Positions 55,234-64,000 of a stretch of DNA of 64,000 bases are shown here, piece by piece. Positions within the stretch are counted from its first letter, which is position 1; each line of letters opens with the position of its first letter. The DNA lies in NCBI GenBank assembly GCA_027604005.1, contig JADGJT010000037.1:3571-67570 (forward strand). Reading direction: 5' to 3'. This stretch comes from Dinochytrium kinnereticum (taxonomy: Eukaryota; Chytridiomycota; Chytridiomycetes; Chytridiales; Chytridiaceae). The position numbers and the translations under genes were made by a program. The notes beneath the pieces are model-generated. The model saw only the letters and a list, made by a program, of their open reading frames with translations. It had not been told where the DNA came from and ran no database searches.

Positions 55234-57765
55234 ATGTCGTCGCGAACTGTGCTGTTCTTCTGGGGGGTATTTCTACTCCTGGTAAGTCTTTTCTGGGATT
55301 GCTATGGGCTCTCTTGCTGAACCTTGGCTTGATTCCAGCATGTGCTCGATCCGGGTGGGAATGAGGCACTCCCCTCCAAATGGCTTTTGGAGTATCACTT
55401 AAATGAGACGAAACAGTTAGAGGGCCTAGCATATAGCGAAAAGGTTTTTCGGCTGCATATTGGTTGATCTGATGGATGAAGGAGGTCATATTTTCCCCCA
55501 TAAAGCCGCACCTCTCAAAGCTCTTTGATGCCAGAAGATTTGTAAAGAGCAATGGATCCTTCTTTCGCAATTTCACAGGAATGTTTAAAGGTATCGATCA
55601 TTATTTGAGAGGTTGATAAGTCCTCAATGATTTCCAGGAACAGTCTCAGGAAACTTGATCGGGCCAAAGAACCAAGAGCAACTCAATAACACTGATTTGA
55701 AGCAACTTCGTGGCGGAATAACCTTTCGGCATTCGAGTCTTATTGGGATTCATCTGCATTCAAATATGACCCCAGACGCGCCTATAGATGTTCGATACAT
55801 TGAAGGACACCTTCGACTGAAGGGGAAAAGCTTTGTCTCATCTCAAAGATTGATTGTGGGACTGCGAGGTGCGCACTTTGTTGATAGCGGCAGGATGCTC
55901 TTGACTGGCATTGCGGATGGGTATTTCTTTATCCGTTTTCATTTCTGAGCAAAAAAAAAAAGCAATTCGTCAAGTCTCCTAGATATACCCAACATGACGT
56001 TAAACCCGGACGCGTTTGATTTAGCGAGAAATATGTCCAGGGCAGTCGCCTTAGAATACATAAACTACCTGAAGAATCGCATCGAGGAAGATTCCGAAGC
56101 GAAAGAGGATGGTTTGCTTTTTTTTGTCTTTGAAGCTGGCATGCTAATAAGGGATTTAGTTGAGGCATTGGTATCGAAAACAAAGTGTAAATTCTTTGTA
56201 TTTCTTCAAATGAGGCCAATATCATCTAAGTATGATGAGGAAGAATGGAGGAATCTAGCAAGTGGTACGTGCATCAATGTGATTGCTTCTTTGTTTTTCT
56301 GACTCTCTAGCAGAAGGGATACACGTACCAATACCTGAATTATTTGCGGATGTATTGGTTTATTCCCCGGAATGCGCTGTTCTTTTAAAGGCAGGGAACT
56401 TGAGAGGTCTTTTAATCGACTCGTATTACGAGAAAGCCTCTCTGTACACTATTCTTTTCTGGGTTGTTTGTTGGGTAGAGCTGTACTTTACTGCCAAGCA
56501 GATGGAATACACGAAGACCCAGTCGGTACGTACACTTTCAAGGTATCGAAGTAATCTTATTCATCCCAATTCAAAGGCCCTCTCAAAAGTCTCAGTAGTT
56601 ACCATCGGAATGCAAACAGTGCTCGACGCCTACCTTTGTATGATGCACTTTGCCGCTGGCGGGACGATCCGTAAGTAAAGTCATTTTAAACCAAATGCTA
56701 ATAATATTCTTTTTTTTTTTTAGAGCACATGTTCCTACCATTTATCACTGCTTCTTTCTTTAAATTCGTTCTCTTCTCCGTTTTTGAGATGCGCTACGTT
56801 TTAGAGATTTCACGGGCGCAGCGGCGAGATTCAGATGAGACCGTTATAGGAATTATGTATTCTAGATTTTGTAAGAACATTGGTTCCCGGCTAGGCTAAT
56901 AAGTGCGTAGGCACGTATCTTTTCGTTGGTGTCCTCTTTTTCTATCAGTTTGGTACCATGTCACCAATTCTCGTCAACGTCGTTGGGTTTTTTATGTATT
57001 CTTTTTGGATACCTCAGATAGTTAGGTAACGCTTTCTTTAAGTCAATGCACCCTAATTCAGTCAAGCAATGTGAAGAGGAATTCGAAGCGCGCATTTCTT
57101 AAAGAATACCTTTACGCCATCACTTTGACGCGCCTGTTTTTACCCTTATACTTTTTCGGATGCCCCCGCAATATCATCTATTTTGGGGAAACGAGCTGGC
57201 TTAGCGTCTCAGTTTTGGTTATGTGGATGCTTGGACAGGCGGCTATCATTAGGATGCAAGATACGTGGGGCCCGAGATCTTGTGTTCCAGAAATGGTAAT
57301 TGAAAAGCCTCTGAAGTCTTTTTTTTAACATTCCTAGTTTTACCCTCTGCGTCACGACTATCACCCTTTGATAATGCCGCCTGACCTTGAAGCGACGGCC
57401 GAAGAAAAGTCCGGGCCAGAGGATATTGATAAGCCTGGTTTTTGTCAAGTTGATGAAAATTCTACTATTGGAATTCCGAGGCCAGGTGGCGATTCAAGCA
57501 GTTCTAGTCAGAGAAACCACGATTGTGCAATCTGCTTTCTTACGGTTTTTCCAAAGGGCCTCTCCAAACTTTCGGCAAACATTACGCGTCGCTCTTACAT
57601 GGTGACGCCATGCCAGCATTTCTTTCATACAGCGTGCCTTGAGAAGTGGATGGAAGTGAAGTTTGAGGTGAGTTGATTCTTCATTATAAGTCTTCAACCC
57701 TGAACCACCTACTTTTTTCTCGCGCGCAGTGTCCCATATGCAGATCCGAGTTGCCTCCTCCGTAA
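55234..57765 (+). CDS. TUL1: Golgi transmembrane RING E3 ligase TUL1/DSC1
   Basis: The start is ATG 55234 (MSSRTVLFFWGVFLLL, signal-anchor-like), spliced to HVLDPGGNEALPSKWLLEYH. A luminal domain follows (SNGSFFRNFTGMFKGTVSGN, GPKNQEQLNN, PIDVRYIEGHLRLKG, MTLNPDAFDLARNMSRAVA). Hydrophobic helices run from about 56.3 to 57.3 kb (VSVVTIGMQTVLDAYLCMMH, PFITASFFKFVLFSVFEMRY, PILVNVVGFFMYSFWIPQIV). The C-terminal RING-H2 is CAICFLTV ... YMVTPCQHFFHTACLEKWME and, after the last intron, CPICRSELPPP. Tul1/Dsc1 is the catalytic subunit of the Golgi DSC ubiquitin ligase; in fission yeast it acts in SREBP cleavage, and in budding yeast it sorts membrane proteins to vacuoles. It is a fungal-type ligase. 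Confidence 0.9.
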
Positions 57766-57968
57766 CCATGCATTATTTTCGTATACCAGAAGAAAGGAAA
57801 AAAAGCTTCTTAAATAAAGCCATATACCCATGAGAAAAAGCTAAACACGAAGCCCCGTCCAGGTTTGCCCAGCCCAAAGACAAGGCTTTTTTCGAAAGGT
57901 ATCTTGAAAGTGTGACGGTTTTCACCCAAATTTTCATCACCTTTGAAAGGAACAACAAGACTCAAAAG

Positions 57969-59428
57969 ATGGCAACACCCACCCCCAACGGAGCAACCAC
58001 CGCCGCTCAAATCAGCAGCGTTTTTAATGGATTCGCGGAGAAGCTGAAGCCTCTCGGTGCTCAGGCTGCAAAGGGATTTTCACAGGTTTCGCAGGTAGGA
58101 TCGCGACTGGCCATCTCCGCTGGGTTGGGGTTTTCTGGACCTGATCTGTGCGGTCATGCTTCACTTTTAAACGCAAGCCTGCGTCCTGCCTTTTGGTCCT
58201 CCTGCAGTCCATTTTTGCGCCATCTTTGTCTCTGTGGCTGATATTGTCCATTCCCTTACCTTTTTCTCTTTGATCAGTATGCCAAGGAGAAGATGGGTTC
58301 TGTGGCCGCCTCCGACATCACTGAGCTCCCGGCAAAGTACCGGGAACTGGAAGAGGTTTTGCATCTCAACTTATTGAAGCGTCCCTAAACATGCTGTATT
58401 TTCAAGAAAGTGGACCGGATCAAGGCTCTCCACGAATCTCTCCTCAAGGTCTCCGTCAACTACACCAAGCCCCATTATGACTACGAGCCCCTTCTCAGCG
58501 AGACCGCTTATGACTTTGCTACCAACATCTCCGATAAGGTGAACTCCCTTACTGGAGCGGCGCCCGCTGCTGCTAAGGAAGAGATCCCCCGCTCGCTCTC
58601 GCATGCATTTGCTAAGGCTGCTGTTGGGAGCGCGGAGACGATTGGAACGGAAGAGCCTCTGGGTATGGGTGTTTCAAGATTCGTTGCTTTGCTATTGTTT
58701 GGGAATGATGCTGAGATGCTGTTTTGCTTTATTTTTTTTAAAAAAAAAAAAAAGGGGCGGCCCTCCGCCGATTCTCTACAATCCACGAACGTGTCGGCAA
58801 CGCTCGCTTGAAGCTTGTACGTTTAGTGTCAATGCCGTCACCTGTTTCTGAATTTCTTTCTGTTTAGGATAACGATGCCACCACCAAGTTCCACCAGCCG
58901 TTCACCACCACCTTGAACCAAACTATTGCTCACGCCATGGTACCTCGAATTTTTCACCCTTCGTCCGCTAATCCATTGTTTAGAAAGCCCGCCGACATGT
59001 TCAAGCTGCGCGCTTGAACTATGATGCCGCCCGGTTCCGACTGAAGGGTGCTAGGCCTGAGAGGGAGGAGGCTGCTCGTGCTGAGATGGAGGCCACTGAG
59101 GATGAGTTTGTGGCTGCTGTTGACGATGCTATGAGCAAGATGACCTTGGTGGTTGAGAGTCCAGAGCCTTTGAAGAATTTGGCGGATCTTGTTGCCGCTC
59201 AGTTGGCTTACTTCAAGGTGGAGTTTCTTAATTTTTTTGCGTCATGCTCATGTCTTTTTTAATTTTTTCTTAAGGAATCGTATGAGGCATTGGCTGAGCT
59301 GAGCCCTGAGATTGATGAGCTTCAGGTTTGTTTCTTGGTTTGGCGCGTTTTGCATTCCTGACTCTTTATCTTTTGGTTGGGGTGACTAGGTTACAAATGA
59401 GGCTCTCCTCCGCCACCCTGCTTCATAA
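57969..59428 (+). CDS. GVP36: BAR-domain protein, Gvp36-like
   Basis: The start is MATPTPNGATTAAQISSVFN at 57969. After it come FAEKLKPLGAQAAKGFSQVSQ-like text, YAKEKMGSVAASDITELPA with KYRELEE, and KVDRIKALHESLLKVSVNYT. Then follow ISDKVNSLTG, DNDATTKFHQPFTTTLNQTI, ARLNYDAARFRLKGARPERE, EDEFVAAVDDAMSKMTLVVE and LKNLADLVAAQLAYFK. The ending is ESYEALAELSPEIDELQ then VTNEALLRHPAS. The long amphipathic helices and the LNYDAARFRLK core helix are typical of the BAR fold of yeast Gvp36, a peripheral Golgi-vesicle and endocytic protein that binds curved membrane. Intron sizes are small and the first intron spans about 58096-58277. A poly-A tract near 58739-58753 sits in an intron. Confidence 0.85.
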
Positions 59429-59618
59429 GCGTCAGGATAACCCCTGGCTTCGTTATGCCATGACCTCCTTTGCTTGTTCCTATGTGCATGCTCCAGCAAA
59501 TATCAGTTGTAATAAAAGAAAGGAACCCATCATATCACAAATAATGAGATTGGAGCTGCATGGCTGTGCCAAAACTTGGTTGATTTTTTTTTGCTCACCG
59601 ACCTGAACCTCGTCAGCC

Positions 59619-61856
59619 ATGTCCCATCTTGAATCATGGGCACAACATCGCCTGGCCTCCCTCATGCAGCTGCCAGAGGAGGACACAAAACAGATGGTCA
59701 CCTATGTCATGTCCTTATCTAAATCCGAGGCATCATCGTACCTGATCGTAAGAGCCCTGTGGGATTAGCTCCTTCTCTTTGACGCCGTTGTTTTTTGTTT
59801 GTGTAGGGATTTCTGGGGGATAGTGGGGAGCCATTTGATTTTATTACGCAGTTTCTTGATCGACGCTTTCCCCCTAGTGCTGGTATTGAGAAGGACGTGA
59901 GTGTTGGTTTTTGTGTTTTTGTTTTGTTTTTTGTCAGGGTGTATAATTGGTATAATTGGTTGTTCTTAATGCCATTATAGACGCAGAAAGCGAGACGACA
60001 AGCATCAAACCCCAAGACCAACTCCCCAAAACAATGGAAAGACGAGAGAAACGTTTACCGCAAGAACAATGACGAGGATGTTTACTTTGTCGGGTACATC
60101 ACCACCGTTTATGTCAAGCGATTGTTTTGGGTTTTCATTGACCGAGTTTCTTTCTTTTTCTTCTTTTCTTTTCGTGAACGTGCAGTAAGAAGAAGACCGT
60201 TGCGCCTGCACCGAAAGTTGAACCGGATAGAGTGGATGATGCTGAGTTGAAGGATGCTGTTGATAAGGAGATGAAAAGGGCTTTGAAGAAGGAGAGACAG
60301 GCTGCTAAGAAGGCTGCCGCGAGTGTTAGCGCGGATTTTATTGATGGGGGGGTTAAGGTTGGGAATGTTGTTGGAAGGGATGGGAGGACTTTTTGCGAGT
60401 GTTTAGGTAAGTTGTGATTTTGAAAAGGTTTTTCTTTGCTTTTGTTTTTTTCTAGTTTGTTGCTCCTTTTTTTTGTCCTATTATGATTTTAATGTTTGTT
60501 TATATCTTGTTACGAGGATGGAAACATAATTCTTGTTTTTTTTTAATGCATTACTTTTTTTGTTTGTAATGAAAGCTGTGAAGCACGGACTTCTCACAAA
60601 CTGCCTAACATGCGGAAAAATAATATGGTAAGCCACTCCCTTCCCCCTCCCTCCACCCCTTCCTAACCAACCACACCAGCAACTTAGAAGGTCCCGGCCC
60701 GTGCCCCTCCTGCGGGTCCCCAGTCGAATCAGCCCTCCAACAAATCAACCTGATCCAATCCACCCGTCGCAAAGCCAAAGTGAGGGAAGCCATCACGGAT
60801 CTCACTTCATCTAAATCCAAGAATGTGGACGCTTACAAAGGGTCGAGGTATGGGCAAAAGGCGGGTGCTCAACCTCCCAGCGCTGCTGTGGCTATTGGGA
60901 CACCTGGCGTTGTTTCTGAGGGGTCGTATCCGGTTTTGTTGAGTGAGAGGGATCGGGAGGCGCTTGGGAAGGCTGTTGAGCAGAAGGAGAGGTTGTTGGA
61001 GTATCAGAGGAATAGTGCGGTTCGGACGAGGGTTCATGGTGTGTTGTTTTTCCTTTTTGAAAGATTTGTGAACTTTCTCCCATCATTGTTTTTCTCTCTT
61101 CTTTTTAGCAAGCACGCTGTGAACTTCTTGCTCCTGATGTTGTCTCTGATCTTATATTGATTTTTTCGTTGGTTTTTTTTTTTTTTTTTGCCTTCTTACG
61201 GTCCTTCTTTCCAAAGACGTTGCGAGTGATTTCGACGCTGCCGCAAACGATTCTACCAACATTTGGTTAACGCCAGAAGAAAGAGCCGAAGCCTTAAAGA
61301 AATCTCAGGATCAACGAAGAAAGGATGACGAGCAGCGCCGTCGCCGCGTCATCACCATCGACCTCGGTTCCAAAAAGGTCATTGCCGTCGATCCAAAGCA
61401 ATATGAACCACCTCCTTCATCGGCTCCATTCATCCCAGGTAAACGCACACGCTTCAAACCCCCCCCTTCCCCCCCCCCTTAAACAAAAAAAGGAAAGGAA
61501 AGGAAAACATGAGCTTTTTTAACCCTCTTGATGACACAGATTTCACCCCCTCCACCACCACGACTCAAACTGCTTCAATAAACTCACTCACCCCACTCGA
61601 CCCTGGATCCACAGGGGTGTTCCGAAACCCGTACCTGGGAAGCGAAGCGCCAAGATACGTTCCTGTTGATTTGAGCAAGATTGAAAAGGAGGGTGGGGTG
61701 GTGACGTTGAAGATGAGGAGGGCTGCTGCTGCTGCTGATGCTGCGGGTAGGGAGGCGGAGGAGGAGGAGAGGAGGAGGAGGAAGGAGGAGGGGGAGGGGG
61801 ATGGGTTGAGTTCTAAGGGAAGGAGGGCAGCGAGGCGGGAGGGGAAGGGGAGGTGA
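59619..61856 (+). CDS. TRIP4: ASC-1/TRIP4-type zinc finger protein
   Basis: The start MSHLESWAQHRLASLMQLPE is at 59619, with a CUE-like N-terminal segment (EDTKQMVTYVMSLSKSEASS then GFLGDSGEPFDFITQFLD). A charged linker leads to the C2HC5 zinc finger, assembled across introns: CECLAVKHGLLTNCLTCGK, IICNLEGPGPCPSCG. The following conserved text LSERDREALGKAVEQKERLL, EYQRNSAVRT, DSTNIWLTPEERAEALKKSQ and RVITIDLGSKKV matches TRIP4. The C-terminus has a region with NPYLGSEAPRYVPVDLSKIE and then a strongly basic/acidic run. TRIP4/ASC-1 is part of the ASCC complex that disassembles collided ribosomes and acts in alkylation repair and transcription. TRIP4 in animals carries an ASCH domain at the C-terminus; I cannot see one here. 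About ten small exons. Confidence 0.87.
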
Positions 61857-62877
61857 GAGGGTGTCTTTGTTTTTTGTTTTTTGTTTTTTGTGAGAGTGTC
61901 GTTGTTTTTTTTTGAGTTTTTTGTTTTTTGGGGGGTTTGGGTTGGTTTGGGTTGGGTTTGATGGTGGGTATTTGGCTAATCCTTCTCTTTCGTTTTTTTT
62001 TGGTTTTCGTAGTAGACCCCACCCGAAGGTTGAACGCGTTCAAGATCTTTTCCGCTTTGAGGAGGTCGAGGCCGTCGTCTGAGTGGTTTAAGAAGAAAAA
62101 AATATTTTGTGCAGATTGTTTGGGGGAGGTGCTGTATCGTTCATCTTTGCTGCAGGCACTGACAAGTCTTAATAAAAAAGCATGCTTTTCAAATCTGTAT
62201 TTGTTGAGGCGTGTGCGCCATTACATGTCGTTGTTACATGTTGCGGGTGGTGGAGATGGTATGTAAAGGTTATGTTATGTATGCTATAGCATTAGGAGTT
62301 GTGGTTTTTTGTTTGTTTTGTTTTTTTCTTGTTTTTTTGTTGCCGGTCTGTTTCTTCACTGCCATCATTTAATTTCATGTACAAATAAAGCAGCATGAAA
62401 GTTTGTTTTGGTTTTCGGCATTGCCACGCTTGAATGTTGGCAAGCAATGGTTATTGATATCAACGTGTTGACCACAGGAAGAAAACATCTGATGTTCTGG
62501 TTAATATGGCGGTTAAAACAAACATTTTTTATTACTAATAGAGTATGTGTTAATTTAATGTTTTGACTTATGATAATAAGGCTAAGTTATGTAGATCGTA
62601 AAGTGAGATCGAACGAGTGTGTTTGAGACACTGAGTCGATCGGAGGAAGGGGATAAACACCGCGGGAGGGATGGAGGCAAAAAAGAAAAGATGAACAATA
62701 ACAAATAGAGACTTGCACTGAACTAATGACGCTGAACATTTGGCCAAAAGGAAAAAACAACAAAAGAAGGTGTGGAGGAACAATAAAAACCAATACAAAA
62801 AAAAAACAAAAAAAAAACCAATACTTCAAAAAACCGCCCTCCTCTCTTTCTCCTCTCCTCCCCAAAAAAAACACACC
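61857..62877. other. convergent intergenic region TRIP4 / secreted protein
   Basis: About 1 kb between the 3' ends of two convergent genes. T-rich and G/T-rich (TTTTTTG-type) tracts run at 61860-62350 and an A-rich tract at 62740-62880. No coding gene is supported. Confidence 0.45.
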
Positions 62878-63711
62878 TCAAGATTCAATGGGCTCAGCAG
62901 GCATGGGAGGAGACACGGGCGGCTGTTCCACACCAAACCCGTCTGAAGGCGGCGACTCCGGGATTTGAACCCCAGGGATCACAAAAGGACTCTCAGTCGG
63001 TTGAGCCGCCATCGTCGTTGTGGAGGTTTCGGTCGTCGAATAGGAGGAGGAGCTTGAAGTTGACGACGAGTCCGTTGCCACCACGGGGACGGGGGAGGTG
63101 GGGGGAAGTGGGGGGGGTGGGGCGAGTGGGTCAATGCTCTCCTCGGGCGACGCTGGGATCTCTTCGATGGGGCTTTCGATTGGGGTCTCTGTGGGGGTTG
63201 TTTCGATTGGGGTGGTTATAGTTGTGGTTGTGGTGGTCGGGGTGGTTGGGATGAGGGCTGGGACGATTGGGAAGACTTTTCCGGCGGGAGGAGGGTTGGT
63301 CAGACTGTAAGTGTTGCAGACGAGACCCATGAACCCGATCTTCAGGTCAAGGAAATGAACGAGGTGTAGGCGTTAGAATGAAACGAATAGAAGAGAAGAA
63401 AGAAGAAAGACGAGACTCACCAAGAACGATTCCGTTGAGGGACAGTTCGAGCTTGACGCGCAGGTGCTGAGGTCCTCCTTCACGGCGGGGAAGCTTGATT
63501 TATCGCAGACGGCCCACATCATCTCTTGGGAGATGGGGATGGTGATTCCGGCATAGACGGCGAGGCAGGCTTGGGTGCAGGGCGAGAAGCCGGCGAGACG
63601 CGCAGACAGGTCAAAGCCCAGGACCTTGACCTCTGCTGCGGCGCGTGGGACGGGTGCGGCGAGGGCGAGCAGGAGGAGGAGGACGGGTGTGATGGGGCTG
63701 CTCACTTTCAT
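62878..63711 (-). CDS. secreted Cys-rich, Ser/Thr/Pro-rich surface protein
   Basis: Two exons (63421-63711 and 62878-63339) encode 250 residues. The first 26 residues are a signal peptide (MKVSSPITPVLLLLLALAAP then VPRAAA). Six cysteines follow: PCTQACLAV, WAVCDKSS, LSTCASSSNCPS and, in the second exon, FMGLVCNTY. This CxxxC ... C ... C ... C ... C layout resembles CFEM-type fungal wall proteins but has only six cysteines instead of eight. The rest is a long Thr/Ser/Pro/Glu-rich stalk with TTTTT and ETPIES-type repeats, as in heavily O-glycosylated wall proteins. I do not see a GPI-anchor hydrophobic end. Function is unknown; cell-surface location is an inference from signal peptide and composition. 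Confidence 0.75.
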
Positions 63712-63928
63712 GGCTGAAGGGTTGAAGTTAGGTGGAGAGGGAGGGAGGTTGGCGTGCGTCGTGTGAGGGGAAGAAGTTGATGGGGTGCCTTATGAATTGA
63801 ATGAAGATGTTTTCTGAGGCTTGAGTTGTCAAACAACAAACAAACAATAAAAAAAAAGGTATTATTTGGACGTTTGTTTTGGGATTGCCAACCACTGCCT
63901 GCCTGCTGCTCTGTATTGCTGCTGAAGT

Positions 63929-63989
63929 CACTCACTCACTCAGACAGACAGGCAGGCAGGCAGGCAGGCAGACAGGCAGGCAGATGCTG
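63929..63989. repeat. (GGCA)n / (TCAC)n microsatellite
   Basis: A tetranucleotide run of cagacaggcaggcagg type at the right edge, preceded by TCACTCACTCACT. It lies upstream of the secreted-protein start codon on its minus strand. Confidence 0.85.
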
Positions 63990-64000
63990 TCGCTGCTGAG

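Noticed and set aside
62955..62985. tRNA B-box-like sequence (GGTTCAAATCC) on the minus strand
   Set aside because: The T-stem does not pair, no A box or acceptor stem fits, and the sequence is inside the coding exon of the secreted protein.

Overview
The window is eukaryotic and gene-dense. Almost every gene is broken by short spliceosomal introns, mostly about 45-90 nt and occasionally 31-36 nt. The gene set points to a fungus: an aspartate kinase, a prephenate dehydratase, a Tul1/Dsc1-type Golgi ubiquitin ligase, a Gvp36-type BAR protein and a YAP-like bZIP. It also holds genes often lost in yeasts (a FAM72 family protein, makorin, WRAP73), which suggests an early-diverging, possibly zoosporic (chytrid-like) fungus. 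That placement is inference from gene content; no rRNA or marker tree was available.

Layout. 1-5 kb: a PB1-domain protein (minus, running off the left edge), an AN1 zinc-finger protein and WRAP73. 5-8.1 kb: gene-poor, with a short direct repeat and no recognisable gene. 8.1-9.8 kb: a bZIP factor followed by a long low-complexity stretch. 11.5-14.7 kb (minus): an Ala/His-rich protein and a three-LIM-domain protein. 14.8-20 kb: RRP9, then makorin and FAM72 in tandem on the minus strand. 20-37 kb: a run rich in chromatin and DNA-repair genes (VPS72/YL1, SWI5, HIRA, WAPL, XPD/RAD3), interleaved with FARSB and PEX16. 37-47.4 kb (minus): an ABCG half-transporter, aspartate kinase and a Sec1-type SM protein with a very long tail. 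47.9-50 kb: a fused chorismate mutase/prephenate dehydratase and a HIG1-domain protein. 50-54.4 kb (minus): CCT3 and APC8/CDC23. 54.4-62 kb (plus): MED20, TUL1, a BAR protein and TRIP4/ASC-1. 62.9-63.7 kb (minus): a secreted Cys-rich, Ser/Thr/Pro-rich protein.

Most genes are housekeeping and do not form a pathway cluster. Spacing is very compact: the PEX16/WAPL start codons are 23 bp apart, APC8/MED20 33 bp, SWI5/HIRA 113 bp, and the HIRA and FARSB stop codons face each other 2 bp apart. I found no mobile element, CRISPR array or RNA gene that I can defend, and no clearly novel multi-gene system. The best leads are the fused chorismate mutase/prephenate dehydratase, the Sec1 tail, the tiny and GC-AG introns, an apparent frameshift in MED20, and two adjacent minus-strand genes at 11.5-14.7 kb whose boundary is ambiguous. 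Exon boundaries were read by eye from splice signals and reading frames.
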